DNA of 64,000 nt, from the NCBI GenBank assembly GCA_025201375.1, contig JAIWZP010000017.1, positions 434,001 through 498,000 on the forward strand. The letters run 5' to 3'. A model generated the notes under the pieces. That model saw only the letters and a list, made by a program, of their open reading frames with translations, was not told the origin of the DNA and did no database searches. Shown piece after piece: positions 24,176 to 34,940 of the stretch (within the stretch, counting starts at the first letter, position 1; the number at the start of each line of letters is the position of its first letter). Position numbers and translations under genes: made by a program. This stretch comes from Gongronella butleri (Eukaryota; Mucoromycota; Mucoromycetes; Mucorales; Cunninghamellaceae).

Positions 24176-25878
24176 ATGGCTCATGGACCTATGAGTGGTT
24201 TAAAGATAACCGGTAAGGCGATTGAAAACGCGTGCAGGTGCTGGTGTGGGGCATTTTGGGCGCGTGACGGGGCAGTCAAATATAAAAAAAGCAGCGAATT
24301 GGTGCATTCTGACACGCCGCGCCCATTGTTTTCCCCCCTCTCCATTTGTATTTTGTTTCCAGGTGAACCAGACCCACACAAGGTGTTCAAAGTGGACGCC
24401 AAGGATGGACGTTCGGATGAAGACATCCAGCTCCATTATGCACATTACAAGGTCGCCGGCAATGGCTCCTTTGGCGTTGTGTATCAAGCCAAGCTGTTGC
24501 GCACCGGTGAGGACGTTGCCATCAAAAAGGTGTTACAAGATCGTCGATTCAAGGTAGGCATAACAATGGGCTCACTTTTTATTTTTTTTACCACGTGCAT
24601 CCGCTCACATCCGCTTTTTTATTCTCTTTTTCGTAGAATCGCGAGCTGCAAATCATGAAAAGCGTGAACCATCCCAATATTGTTGCTCTGCGAGCCTACT
24701 TTTACAACAATGGCGACAGCAAGGTGAGCAGGGAGAGAGGGAAAAAGAGAGCCAATTGGCCTGCAAAGGATCTGCTGACACGCGTTTTTGTTTTCTAGAA
24801 AGATGAAGTGTATTTGAATTTGGTGCTGGAATACATCCCCGAGACGGTCTATCGCACGACTCGACAATATGCCAAGGCAAAGCAGCCGATGCCGATCCTC
24901 AATGTCAAGCTTTACACGTATCAGCTGCTGCGTTCGCTTGCGTACATCCATTCGCTCGGCATTTGTCATCGAGACATCAAGCCGCAGAATTTATTACTTG
25001 ATCCATCTACAGGCATCTTGAAATTGTGCGACTTTGGAAGGTGAGGAATAAGAAGAAAAAAAAACGAGGCAAAAAAGGGGCGGAGACGGGGGGGGGGGAA
25101 GAGGGGCCGTGAGTGAGAAAAAAGGAGGAAATCGACGTGGGCAAAAACCTTGATCTGAGCACTGAACCCGTGCTTTTTTTTTTTTTCCTAGTGCTAAGGT
25201 GCTGGTTGCCGGTGAACCCAACGTTTCGTACATTTGCTCAAGATATTACCGTGCGCCTGAGCTGATTTTTGGCGCGACGAGCTACACTGTGGCCATTGAC
25301 ATTTGGTCGGCAGGGTGCGTGATGGCGGAGCTGATGCTGTGCCAACCATTATTCCCTGGTGAGAGCGGCATTGACCAGCTTGTGGAGATCATCAAGGTGA
25401 TTGGCACGCCAAGCAAGCAAGAGCTATACGCCATGAACCCCAATTACACGGAGCACAAATTCCCGCACATCAATTCGCATCCGTTTGCCAAGGTGTTCCG
25501 ACAGCGCACACCGGCCGAGGCCGTCGATTATGTGGCCCTCATGTTAAAATACGACCCGACCACGCGTCTCTCGGCCATGGACGCACTTGCACACCCCTTT
25601 TTCGACGAATTGCGCGACCCCAATGCCACACTAACCGATCACAAGCCTCTACCGCCTCTGTTTAACTTTACAGAACATGGTATGAGCGAAAAAGTGGGAG
25701 CGGCCTTGCATGATTTTCTTATTTTTTTTTTTTTTTTTTAGAATTATCCATCAAGCCCGAATTGAACAGAACTTTGGTGCCACCGCATTGCCTGCCTGAG
25801 CTTCAATCGCGCGGCATTGATCTTGACAATTTCCAGCCTTCCTCCTTGATGGACATCAGACGTAGAACCCTTGTTTGA
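24176..25878 (+). CDS. glycogen synthase kinase 3 family protein kinase
   Basis: Model: join(24176..24212, 24363..24553, 24637..24723, 24799..25040, 25192..25679, 25742..25878), 393 aa, the usual size. A CMGC Ser/Thr kinase; relatives phosphorylate primed substrates and control metabolism, development and stress signalling. Visible: glycine loop [14 protein letters not shown] with Lys67, HRDIKPQN with Asp164, DFG at 183-185, activation loop [17 protein letters not shown] with Tyr199 in the position of the autophosphorylated Tyr of GSK3, and FDELRDPNA near the C-terminus. The short N-terminal exon ([13 protein letters not shown]) is chosen because its donor joins in phase to the conserved [11 protein letters not shown]. 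All junctions fall within strongly conserved stretches, so the model is firm. Confidence 0.96.
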
Positions 25879-26227
25879 TGGCCTTTTTTTTACTCATTTA
25901 CCATATTTTTGTCTGTTTTGTCCTTTTCAACCCCATTTGCTCCATTGGAATAAAAAGTGAATTTGCCTTGACCATGGGAAAGCACATGGGTGTTTTTGTC
26001 GATCGGGCACTGCAGGTGGGCGGCAACCAATTGGCTCGCGGACGTTGGATGATCACGCAAGCTTTTCGAGTGCCACTTGAAATGGCCCAAGCTGCCCTTC
26101 CCTTTTAATCCCTGCTCTTCTTTTCCCCCCACACTTTTTTTTTTCTCTCGCCATGCTATTTCTTCAAAAAAGAGTGAGTTGAAACAAGACAAAAGGCTTG
26201 AAAAGCACGCAAAAAAGCTCACTTTTG
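25879..26227. other. intergenic between GSK3 and rhodanese genes
   Basis: About 350 bases, 3' flank of the kinase and T-rich sequence. Nothing else was seen. Confidence 0.5.
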
Positions 26228-26807
26228 ATGGTAGATTTTCACTGGTGCCGCTTTGACGCGTTCCTTTTCGACTGTAAGCACCTTTCCAAAGCGGGGCATG
26301 GTTCCCCCCCCCTGACAGCCTCACTCACCCGCTCCATCCATGATTTGCATCTATGATTAGTCGAGCATCCTTGCGAGCCGCTGGTCTGATCTCGTGAAAA
26401 AGACGCGCCAGGACAATGGCATTCAGGAGGTGAACAGCGATGAATTGAACACGGCGCTCGGTGGCAATGAGGCGCCATTGGTCATTGACGTGCGCGAAAC
26501 CGCGGAAGTGGCCCAAGGAAAGGTAAGCCAGATGGAGCCAAATTTTGCCCAAAATTCACTTTTGTCCCTTTTTTTGCAGATTCCGACGGCGGTGACGGTG
26601 CCTCGCGGCATCCTGGAGCTCCAGATTGAGAAGCTTGTGTCGCCTGATTCGGACCGCAAGGTGGTCTTGTATTGCGCGGGCGGATTGCGCAGCATCATGG
26701 CTGCCGCGTCGCTTGTGGGCATGGGTTACAGCAAGGACAAGGTGCAGAGCCTGCAAGGTGGCTATGGCGCGTGGGTCAAGCAAGGCTACAAGACCGAAAT
26801 CAAATAA
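26228..26807 (+). CDS. single-domain rhodanese-like protein
   Basis: Certain exons: 26361..26522 and 26580..26807 (intron of 57 nt). They encode a rhodanese fold: PLVIDVRETAEVAQGKIPTA, then VVLYCAGGLRSIMAAASL with the active-site Cys loop CAGGLR, and the terminal LQGGYGAWVKQG. Such proteins transfer sulfane sulfur or bind thiol substrates; the loop length fits a sulfurtransferase. The start is not settled. The acceptor TAG at 26358-26360 precedes SSILASRWSDL, and the simplest first exon is the lone ATG at 26228-26230 with a GTAGAT donor, which gives about 130 aa. A start at an in-frame Met inside exon 2 is not available. It lies tail-to-tail with the RBM25-like gene (120 bases between stops). 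Confidence 0.75.
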
Positions 26808-26927
26808 ATTTCATAAAAAGCCGTGCGTTTTTGCCTTTTTTTTTTAATAATCACTTTTTGCGTATTTACAGAACATGAGAGGAGGAGGAGAAATAAAAAA
26901 AAAAGGGGGGAGTGAAATAAAAAAGAC

Positions 26928-28875
26928 TTAAAGGTGCTGGACGACGCGTTCGGTCTCAAAAATCAATGTGCGCCACAGTCGCATGACAAATGGCTTTGCA
27001 TCTTCATCGAGGGTCATTTCCAGCTCCTGGACAAGGTCCTTTGGCGCGGTGTTGTCCTTGATGGCGTTCAAAATAAAGGCAGCAAGGTCATCGTCCTCGA
27101 CGCCTAGCAATTCGGCCAATTTCTTGTTGATAAAGGGCACCAGCTTGTCTTGCAAGAGCGAGTCGTTCACGACCTCCCAATGGATCTTCCACACCCACAG
27201 GCCATCTTCGTTGCTCGGAATCGATGCGATCAGCGCCTTGATGCGCTCATTGCGTTCCTCGGGATCCATGTCCTCGGTGTTTTGCTGCACATCGCTGTAA
27301 TCGAGCGGAATCAACGCGCGTCGCTTCCTTGTCCCGTCCTCGTCGTCATCTTCATCGCCCGCCAGCTCGTTCACACGCTTGCTTGGCAGCGACATGCCCA
27401 ATTTGATCTTGGTGGGCGCCATGGGCTTGATGGCCATGGCCGTGGCCTGCGGGGCGGCCACTTCCGCCTTTTCCTCGTCCTTGTGTTCGCGTCGATCCCG
27501 CTCATCCAGCTCCTCTTCGCGTCGTCGCTGCGCAGCGCGCTCCTTGCGCCACTTGGATCTACAATAAAAATGGGGGAAAATGACGTCAAATCGCGCTTTT
27601 TTTGAATTTTTTCATTTTTTTTTTTTTTTCGTACCGACTGGTATAATACAGGTGCTCCTCCTTTGTCTTTTCCACATCGTCGTCCCATTCGGCCAAGCGC
27701 GTTGCCCAAGATTCGCGGTAGGCCGGTCGGTCCTCAAGTTCTTGCTTTTCTTTGGCCAAATCGGCCTTGTACTGGTCCATGCGACTCTTGTTTCGCTGCA
27801 CGGCGCGCTTTTCTTTTTGGTGGAATTCGTCGTCGTCGGCCTTGCGACGGCGCTCGAGCCGCTGGCGCTCGGCTTCTTCGTCCTGGCGCTGCAAATTTTC
27901 GTCAAACTCGCCGACATCAGCCATGGCATCACGATGGCCCGGCGAACGGTGCCGGCGGCTGGATCGACTGTCGCGGTCGCGGTCGCGATGGCGGCTGCTA
28001 TCACGGCCACGGTGGCGGCTGCCGTCGCGGTCACGACTGTCGTCACGGTGTCGGCTGCCGTCGCGTGATCGTGATGGCGAATCGCGATCCGCGTCGCTCG
28101 ATGGCTGGATCTGCTTGATCAAATCCTTGATACGACGCAGCGCAGCCTCGTCCTCGACCTGCTCCTCCTAATTCGGGGAAGAAATGTGAGAAACGCACAA
28201 AAAAACGAGAAAAAAAACGAATTCTTACGAGCTCATTGGCACCACTGTTGCGCTGCATCTCCAATTGATGACGCTGTTGATCGTCCGCCTTGACAATCAG
28301 CTTCTTTTCAGTGTTTGAGCCGTCCCTGGCCTTTAGCACAAGCGGCTGGTGGCCGCCCTCGCCACCAAGCAATCGGATCGCACGATTTGTTGCCGCTGGA
28401 TTTTCGTACATGGCAAATCCAAAGCCCTTGGGCTTGCCGGACGGGTCGCGCAGCCGTTTCCATTCAACAAGAGGGCCACACGTCTTTCGAAAAAAAAAAA
28501 GAACGCGTCAATGGACAAAAAAAAATGTCGTTTTAGCCGATTTTTTTTTTTTTACCTTTAGCAAGTCCGTAATGATATCGTCGCCAATGCCCGGCGCAAT
28601 AGCACCAACAAACACTTTCATGGCCACAGCGCCCGGAGGAGGACCGCCAAATGGCGCGCCAGGGGCATCGTGTGGCCCAGGACGAGGCACAAACCCGGGT
28701 GGCGGCGGTCGGAAAGCTGTTTGTCGCCATCGATCCATTCAAATTTTGAAGAAAAAAAAATAGTCAGCCCATGCCCACTGACAAGCAACACGCTTCGCAC
28801 TTCGCTTTCTCTATTCTTCAAAAATAAAACACATAAAAATCACGTTTTACCATAGGGGTTGCCGTAAGGATCCAT
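26928..28875 (-). CDS. RBM25-like splicing factor: RRM, Arg/Ser-Asp-rich region, PWI domain
   Basis: Model: complement(join(26928..27557, 27635..28167, 28229..28483, 28556..28716, 28851..28875)) with the last exon starting at 27558, 534 aa. Domain order: short Pro/Gly-rich N-terminus, RRM from about residue 41 (KVFVGAI, then KGFGFAMYEN), a charged middle with many RDRD/SR repeats, an ERRRKADDDEFHQKEKRAVQ helix, a Lys/Glu-rich coil, and a C-terminal PWI domain (IPSNEDGLWVWKIHWEVVND, INKKLAELLG, FVMRLWRTLIFETE). This layout is that of RBM25, a U1 snRNP-associated nuclear regulator of splice-site choice. Splice junctions restore conserved RRM sequence. It is shorter than the animal protein mainly in the RE/RD region. 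Confidence 0.9.
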
Positions 28876-29021
28876 AATCAACAACCAATCCGACAAAGAA
28901 AAATACACAAAAGAAAGGAGCAAGGAAAAGAACAATCAAAAACAACCGCCTCTTGTGGCCCCGACGCTGTTGCCAAAAAAAGAATAATGGCTGGCGTTGC
29001 CTGCCAAAAGCATGGAATTGC

Positions 29022-29369
29022 ATGTTGCAGATCAAATACGCGACATACAAGGATGCGACCGCGTGCATTCGAAAGCCATTGGCACAAAGAATCGAATCGA
29101 TTGATGGATTCCGAAAAGGCGAAAAAGACAATTGTATGCACATATTACGCGCTTTAAACATTGTTGGCGCCTTTTTTTGTGGTTTGTGCCTTGTCATCGG
29201 GTTCCTAGCGCGTTTTCTTTCTCGCGTAGAGCAATCACGGTCATCGATTAACGCAATGCTCGACAATGTCAAACAAAAAGACGGGGCACTTGAAGCAAGA
29301 GTCGCAGTGGCGGATGACAATGCACGCTGCACAAGGCAATGCCGACCCAAGCGCTTGCCAGCGCAATAA
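29022..29369 (+). CDS. hypothetical single-pass membrane protein
   Basis: An ATG at 29022 opens 115 codons. There is one hydrophobic helix (LNIVGAFFCGLCLVIGFLAR) after a charged N-terminal half, and a coil-like segment after it. I do not recognise it. The next ORF (29339-29677) overlaps it in another frame and also has a membrane helix, so both may be one gene with a missed intron or a frameshift. It lies between a solid gene and the rearranged region, so it may be a remnant. Confidence 0.3.
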   Translation: MLQIKYATYKDATACIRKPLAQRIESIDGFRKGEKDNCMHILRALNIVGAFFCGLCLVIGFLARFLSRVEQSRSSINAMLDNVKQKDGALEARVAVADDNARCTRQCRPKRLPAQ

Positions 29370-29677
29370 CAGCCATCCTTGACGATGTCAACCACCTCCT
29401 CGCACGCTTGGTCACCATCATTAAGCGATTTCCAATACAGTATTGGGTAAAAGCCATTTTTAGCCTAATTTTATTATTTTTATATGGATCCTTGCTCGCT
29501 GACACCCATTTCATGCCTATAGCCACTGCTATCAATCAATTATATGGCCAAGCAATACAAAGAGTGCCCCCAATTATAACAAGTTCGCCCACCACAGGCT
29601 TACTTGATTTTTTTCGCGCCACAGCCCGGCAATGGTCCAAAATCATGTGGATTTGCCCGAGAACGCACAGTCAATGA
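29339..29677 (+). CDS. hypothetical membrane protein, overlapping the previous ORF
   Basis: The ATG at 29339 opens 112 codons with a hydrophobic segment (WVKAIFSLILLFLYGSLLAD) preceded by a helix ITAILDDVNHLLARL that resembles the NAMLDNVKQKDGALEAR stretch of the upstream ORF. No family was recognised. It could be the 3' exon of that gene. Confidence 0.3.
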   Translation: MPTQALASAITAILDDVNHLLARLVTIIKRFPIQYWVKAIFSLILLFLYGSLLADTHFMPIATAINQLYGQAIQRVPPIITSSPTTGLLDFFRATARQWSKIMWICPRTHSQ

Positions 29678-29774
29678 TCAATGATCCAAAACGCGCCACG
29701 CCAGGTGTTCCCAACCATCTGACGACTTTCCATTGCTGTGGTCTGCTCACACGCGCGATTTGACTAATTTTCAT

Positions 29775-30235
29775 GCTCTCAGGGGCATGAGAAAGAGTTC
29801 CTCCGGGAGGGAGGGGGAATAGGGGGCAAGGGGGAAACACTGGTCATGCATAGATCACCAATCAGGAGGCACTTTCATGCAACTCAGCAGACGCCATTGA
29901 CACGCTGCGACAAAAAAAAAAAAAGGCGATTGAGATGATTGGCATGGGTGCTACCTTTCGAAAAGGACGTCATTTATCATGAATGACCTTGCTTTTTTGT
30001 GGTCACGAACAATGACGATTGCAAATTAGACAGCTGACGATGATAATCGATCAAAACGTCAAGAAAGTCGAACGAGGCGCTCCGGTCCGCGGAAAATTGG
30101 CACGCGTCTCAACTTGTTTTGGTGCTGTCACTGATGATAAAATGGCGTTTCATGAGAAACGGATGGGATGCTGCATGTCGTCAAATGATCATCCACCCCG
30201 TCCGGTATAAAAGACTGGCAACACGTCATGCACCC
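29775..30235 (+). promoter_or_regulatory. 5' flank shared, inverted, with that of GIY-YIG paralogue A
   Basis: Collinear with the minus strand of 42156-41705. Matching landmarks: GAGAAAGAG, GATCACCAATCAGGAGGC, an A-run, GATGATTGG, TTTTTGTGGTCAC, GACGATTGCAAA, CAGCTGAC, ATCAAAACG, GGATGGGATGCTGCATG/GGGGTGCTGCATG, and a TATA box (GGTATAAAAGAC here, CGATATAAAAAAG there). Weaker similarity continues in the CT-rich leader to about 30312. Since the broken gene that follows begins with a fragment of the GIY-YIG family, this is best read as that family's promoter. Confidence 0.8.
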
Positions 30236-30489
30236 CCCATTCTCTCTCTCTCTCTTCTTTGTTTTTTTCCTCTCCTTTTTTTTATTTTTTGCTCTTTTTC
30301 AAGACTTCCCCAAGTTTGAACGTGCCCTAGTTCTATTCCAAGACCAATAAAGCACGCAAGAGATCCTGTTGCTCATCTTTGATGCACTGGTAAGTCAAAA
30401 GTTCGTGTGGGGTCGAGTTGGCCATGGATTAGCGAGTGAATCTCAAGGCTGATTTTCTTTTTCTTTTTCTTTTGTTTTTTTTTTTCTCA

Positions 30490-32450
30490 GCCGAGACTCT
30501 GTGGCGCTATCGTTTCCCCGAGGTGTCCAGCCTTCATGACAACAAGGTGGCCTTTGTGCGGTGGTTTGAGTCGCTGGAGCAAGGCCGTGACAATTTCTGC
30601 TGCTTCCCTCTTGGCCAGATCGTCGGCTACGCGGTGCGATTTGACAAGCAGTAACACGCAGCGCACCAAGCAAGGTCTTGTTTGCCACGGAGGGCCACCT
30701 GCTGCAGACCCTCCGTCCCCAAGCGCAAGCAGATGGGTGCCATTGAGATCAATCGCTTCAATGGCACCAACATCCTCTTTTTGGATGAGTGCCATGAAGA
30801 TTCCAAGGAATTGGGGGCCATGCTCTTCCACGCGCGTGAGGTAAGAATTAAAAAGAAACAAGTCCTTTTGAAACAAAGAGCCAACGTGTCCCATTTTAGG
30901 CCCTTGACTCCAAGCATTGCCCCGACGTCCAGGTTGCCATGATGTCGGCCACGCCTGACGTCAACGCATTGGCGGTGTACTATGCGGATTTCTCGTCGGT
31001 CGTCATGGTAAGGCTCCCAATCTTTTTTTTTTTTGTGGGTTCCTTTTTTTTTTTTTGTTCTAACATTTTTTTTTTAATTTTTTTTTCAGACCATCCCGGG
31101 TGTTTCCTTCCCCGTCGTCGGTGGCCATCTGGCAGGCGACCGGCAAGTCCAGGGTGCGGGTGTCCATGCGGAGCTTCCGCGCTTGATCATGAAGCGCCAC
31201 AACGACTGGCATCCAAGACGATGACATTGAAGGTGTTCAAGCTTGGCGGGCACAAGATCACCAAGGTGCACCAGCGTCACCAACAGCAGCAGCCCCATGC
31301 CACGCGTCCATTGCGCGTGCTGCCCTTCCACGCGTCGCAGGCTCACGCGGAGCACGAGCTTGTCTTCGAGCCGTTCCCTGAGGGTCGCAAGGTGATCGTG
31401 GCCACCAATATGGCCGAGTCGTCCTTGACCATTGGCAATTTGAAGCTGGTGTTCGATGCCTGCACGCAAAAGGTCAAGTACTTCGACTTTGCGCAGAACG
31501 CGTTTGAGCTGCGCACGGAGCGCGCGTGCAAGAATGCGCTTGTCCAGCGCGCCGGTCCTGTTGGCGGTACGTCTTCCGGCCATGTCATCCGTATGTGTAC
31601 CGAGGCTGAATTCGAGAGCCAGGCCGAATTCAACGATGCCGCCGTCACACGCACCCCCATCGACGACGTGCTCTTGACGCTCCTGGTCTGCACGGCCTGC
31701 AATGCCAGTTTCCGCGATCTCTTGTCAACGGATCGCTTTATGCATCCTCCCAGCCCCGCCGCGCAGCAACACGCGCTCAAGCTGCTCGTCGACTTGGGCG
31801 CCATCACTTGCAGCAATCCCGTCGGCGAGCCTCTGCAGCTTTCGCAGGCCACCGTGACGCCCAAGGGCCGCAAGATGAGCCTCATGCCTCTGCCGACGGA
31901 GCTCGCCTACATGCTCTTGACCGTCCCTGTCCTGCATGCTCGCCTGCCAATGCTCAAGGCGGCGGCGATGCTCTCGATCGCAGGTGCTACCTTTGTGATG
32001 CCTCGCCACGATCCTGAGGATCCTGGCCTCGTGAAGCGCGCCCATGCCAGCATCCGCCGCTTCAAGTCGGGCCCGTCCGACCATCTGACGTTGGTCAACG
32101 TTCTTCACGAGTATCAGCAACAAGAAGGCGACAAGAAGTCTCGAGACGATTGGTGCGAGCGCAATTTCGTCAACGCGCATAGTCTTTATGAGGCCGATCT
32201 CATTTTCGAGCAGCTTTTTGCCAGCCTGCAAAAGCACGACAAGAAACGCTGGCTTTTTGACGACATCAAGTCGTTCAAGTCAAACAACGTGCCCAACGAC
32301 TTGTCCATTGCGCTCCTCGAGGCATACACGGCCAACCTCGCTGTCCGCTGCCGTGCGGCGATCACTGCTCAACAAGATGCTCTCGATCGCTTGGAAGAAG
32401 GTTGCCAAAACGTCCCTGATCTTCTCCATTTCTTATGTTATCCTAAATAA
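30490..32450 (+). pseudogene. chimeric DExH helicase pseudogene (copy H1) headed by a GIY-YIG-family fragment
   Basis: Bases 30490-30590 encode AETLWRYRFPEVSSLH and FVRWFESLEQGRDNF, which belong to the C-terminal domain of the GIY-YIG family (compare genes A, B, C). From about 30610 the sequence is helicase (VGYAVRFDK, then LFATEGHLLQ, FLDECHEDSKELG, MMSATPDVNALA). It lacks motif I, carries stop TAA after DKQ and frame changes near 30650, 30720 and 31220, has lost the LVFLPGEQE region, and motif VI is damaged (QRAGPVGGTSSGH for QRAGRVGRTSPGR in H2). The last 500-codon frame is open to 32450 but stops about 110 residues short of H2. Two introns sit at the same places as in H2. Non-functional as a helicase. 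Confidence 0.85.
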
Positions 32451-32817
32451 AATTACTTTTGCCGACGTGTAAAATCTTTGTGGAGCCTATTGTTCAATGT
32501 GAATTCCATCACTTCCAGTGTTCCAGAGGCTTGATCTCCCCACCAGGGACCAAAATCCTGAAAAAAAATGCAATGTGTGTTCAACCTTCCACGACGGCGG
32601 ATCCGTGATCCACCTGATCCTATACCTCTCATTCCTGCAAGAATAAATTGCGCATTTCACTGTTTCAACAAAAAACGTCAGGAAGCGCCCAAGAAAATAC
32701 ACAAAAACAAGATTTATTTCGTGATCTTGGGATTTTGCACCACAAATAAAGTGTTTGATCCACGCGTTTTTAATCGCAATGGACCACATACGCGTGCTAT
32801 TATTTCAATTCAGCAAT
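32451..32817. other. intergenic after H1
   Basis: Nothing recognised. It is A/T-rich with short ORFs on both strands. Confidence 0.45.
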
Positions 32818-32990
32818 AACATGCTTCCCGACAAACCACATGGTTGACCTTTGATTTTTAATTTTTTTTTCTGAAAAGAAAGGGGCAACATCCACTATAT
32901 GTATAAGTTTCGTGGCGCTGCGATGATTTCTTGATGACGAAATGTTTTTTTTTCAAAAAAAAAAAAAAAAAAACGTGGGTCAAGCATATT
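32818..32990 (+). repeat. R1-related module
   Basis: About 170 bases closely matching 19030-19195: ACATGGTTGACCTTTG/ACATGATTGACCTTTG, GGCGCTGCGATGA, GACGAAATGTTTTTTT, then GTGGGTCA. It ends in an A-run where the adjoining remnant begins. Confidence 0.8.
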
Positions 32991-33470
32991 CTCATCTTAT
33001 TTCTTATCTTCTTACGCGTTCTGTTGAAATCAGCGACGCTGTTGTTGTATTTTATGGCGTCCCTGTTGTATTTTTTGATGCTCTTCTTGAGGTTCGTTTG
33101 CGAGCTCTTCATTTTGAGCAAAAGTGTCGCCGGGCGTGAAGTGCCGTTGTGCTGGACAGGAGCTTGGATGCATTCTTGAAAACCATGGCTTCCAGGCGCG
33201 CGTTTTTGATGTGAGCGCGGCACTGATAGCGGGCTTCCACATCCAAGAACGCGTCTGGACCCTTCTCGCGACTCGGGCGCCTGCCATCAAGGTCATCCGC
33301 ATGGTTGCGCTCCATGTGCTTCAGCGTGGCGTCCAGCTGATCTTGTGCCAATCGCACACCATCAAATAATACCGGGTATTGAAGGATTTTCACGATCCGG
33401 CTTCTCATTGAGCAAATCCATGAATGCCAATGACACGCGCTTTCGCATTGCGGGCTAATTGATGACCACC
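32991..33470 (-). pseudogene. frameshifted remnant of an unrecognised coiled-coil protein
   Basis: On the minus strand the stretch YPVLFDGVRLAQDQLDATLK, then KGPDAFLDVEARYQC and KNARLEAMVFKNASKLLSS, reads in one frame. It continues in a second (DTFAQNEELANEPQEEHQKI) and a third frame (YNNSVADFNRTRKKIRNKM). The composition is that of a real but decayed coding region with long helices. It lies on the same strand and downstream of the MULE remnant, so it could be the C-terminal part of that transposase or a separate element. Confidence 0.45.
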
Positions 33471-33904
33471 GGGCGTCATTTTGCGCGTGACTGGGGCTAG
33501 GCAACCAATTTTGCTCCAGACACGCTCCATGACCTCGCCATCAACAAGACCCACGTTTTGGCGGTATCGAGGTGACCAAGCAAGTTGAAACGAGCATAAT
33601 TATGTGCGTACGATTGCAAAGTGCAAGTGACCCTTCAATTTTTCCCTTCCACTCGCCATTTTTCTATGGTTTGAAACGAAAAAATGTTGCGTAAAAACGC
33701 ATTACACGCGCTAGATGAACTCAGTCAGCTTTGCTTACGCGTAAATCGACAATTGACATCGTAGGACAAGTGTAGCAACGGGGTGGAAGGCGGTGGCGTC
33801 TTGGATGCGAGGGCCACGGCTCTCTCTTTTTCATTCAGTAATTCAATTGCGCTTTTTTTTTCTTGGGCGCATGCGAATCTAAAGCAATAGGATAATGAAT
33901 AAGA

Positions 33905-34475
33905 TCAACCACAGGCATTGTGCTGGAGATGTCTCTTTACCTGGCCCTTGTGCCATCGGTCGACGTGCTCCAAAGAAGCCTTCAGATTAAGATTTGATCG
34001 CGTCAGAGAGCTTCGCTTTATGTTGCTGTGGAAACCCTCTGACGCGATAAGGCGAGGAAGCTCCAAATTGTGCGCTTTGTGGAGTTGACACAGATGATGG
34101 ATGGCATCAGGCAAGACATTCCTAATGGCGCTTGACAAGGCTGTATCGTTGTCAGTGACGATGAGCATTGAGCCATTTGCGGCGTATACGACTTGATGGA
34201 GATGGCGCAGCACCCACTCATATGATGCCGTGTCTTGCTTCGACACCCATCAGCCAGCCACGCCGCATATCGCCAATGTGCGCCGATCGCGGCCGATGTT
34301 GTGAACAGACACCATATTCACAAGTGGAAGGCGGTGTCGATTGTTTTTGTACGTCGCGAAAACAAGGGCAGCCATATTTTCGCGATTCGCTATCAAGAGG
34401 GGTCGCATCTTTGTTTCCAGGTTGATTTAAACGTCGGTCTCGGTATTCGCCACCGTGACCGCACACGATTTTGAT
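33905..34475 (-). pseudogene. decayed MULE (Mutator-like) transposase
   Basis: Minus strand. The 5' part (to about 34218) reads CGHGGEYRDRRL then ESRKYGCPCFRDVQ, resembling the FAR1/WRKY-type zinc-binding N-terminal domain. The next frame reads SYEWVLRHLHQVVYAANGSM, IVTDNDTALSSAIRNVLPDA and HHLCQLHKAHNLE, the catalytic core pattern of the MULE DDE domain (D of TDND and the CxxH). A frameshift separates the two and the middle is missing, so it is inactive. No terminal inverted repeats were identified. Confidence 0.75.
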
Positions 34476-34940
34476 CCGGCAACGCGTGTTTAGCGATCGG
34501 AGGTCGTTCTACGAAAAAAAATGAGGGGGGGGGGAGGCAAAGCGTCAATCAAAACGATCAAATCACTGTTTTTCAAGTTTTTATTTTATTTTTGCGCATC
34601 GCATTCTCCCATTTTTCTTGCTGTACCTCAATTCTTTGAGTTTTCTCGTGACCACTATCTTGAGCCACGAGTGACGCGTCCTCGAAAGCTGTTCGTCGTG
34701 ACGACGTAATTTTGTCAGGTTGCAAGACAATGCGCATGAATCTTTGCCATCCAATAGCATCCATCCCAGGTTCAGTTGGGCGACGCGCTCTTTTATTTTG
34801 GGCTCTCTTTATTTACTAAGTACATTGACAACATTTCATTCTGTTTCTTGCTTTTTTCCCTTTCTCTCTCTCTCTCTCTCTCTCTCTTTTTCTCCTTTTT
34901 TTCCCATCCCCCACCCTCCAATTCCAATTTTTTTTTCACC
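34476..34940 (+). promoter_or_regulatory. 5' flank of helicase H2
   Basis: Ends in a long pyrimidine leader with a CT microsatellite (about 34860-34890) just before the ATG. No similarity to the flank shared by H1 and A was found, so H2 and the chimeric H1 have different promoters. Confidence 0.5.

Noticed and set aside
28847..29395. Minus-strand ORF of 182 codons upstream of the RBM25-like gene
   Set aside because: It overlaps the RBM25-like first exon and has the composition of antisense low-complexity sequence.
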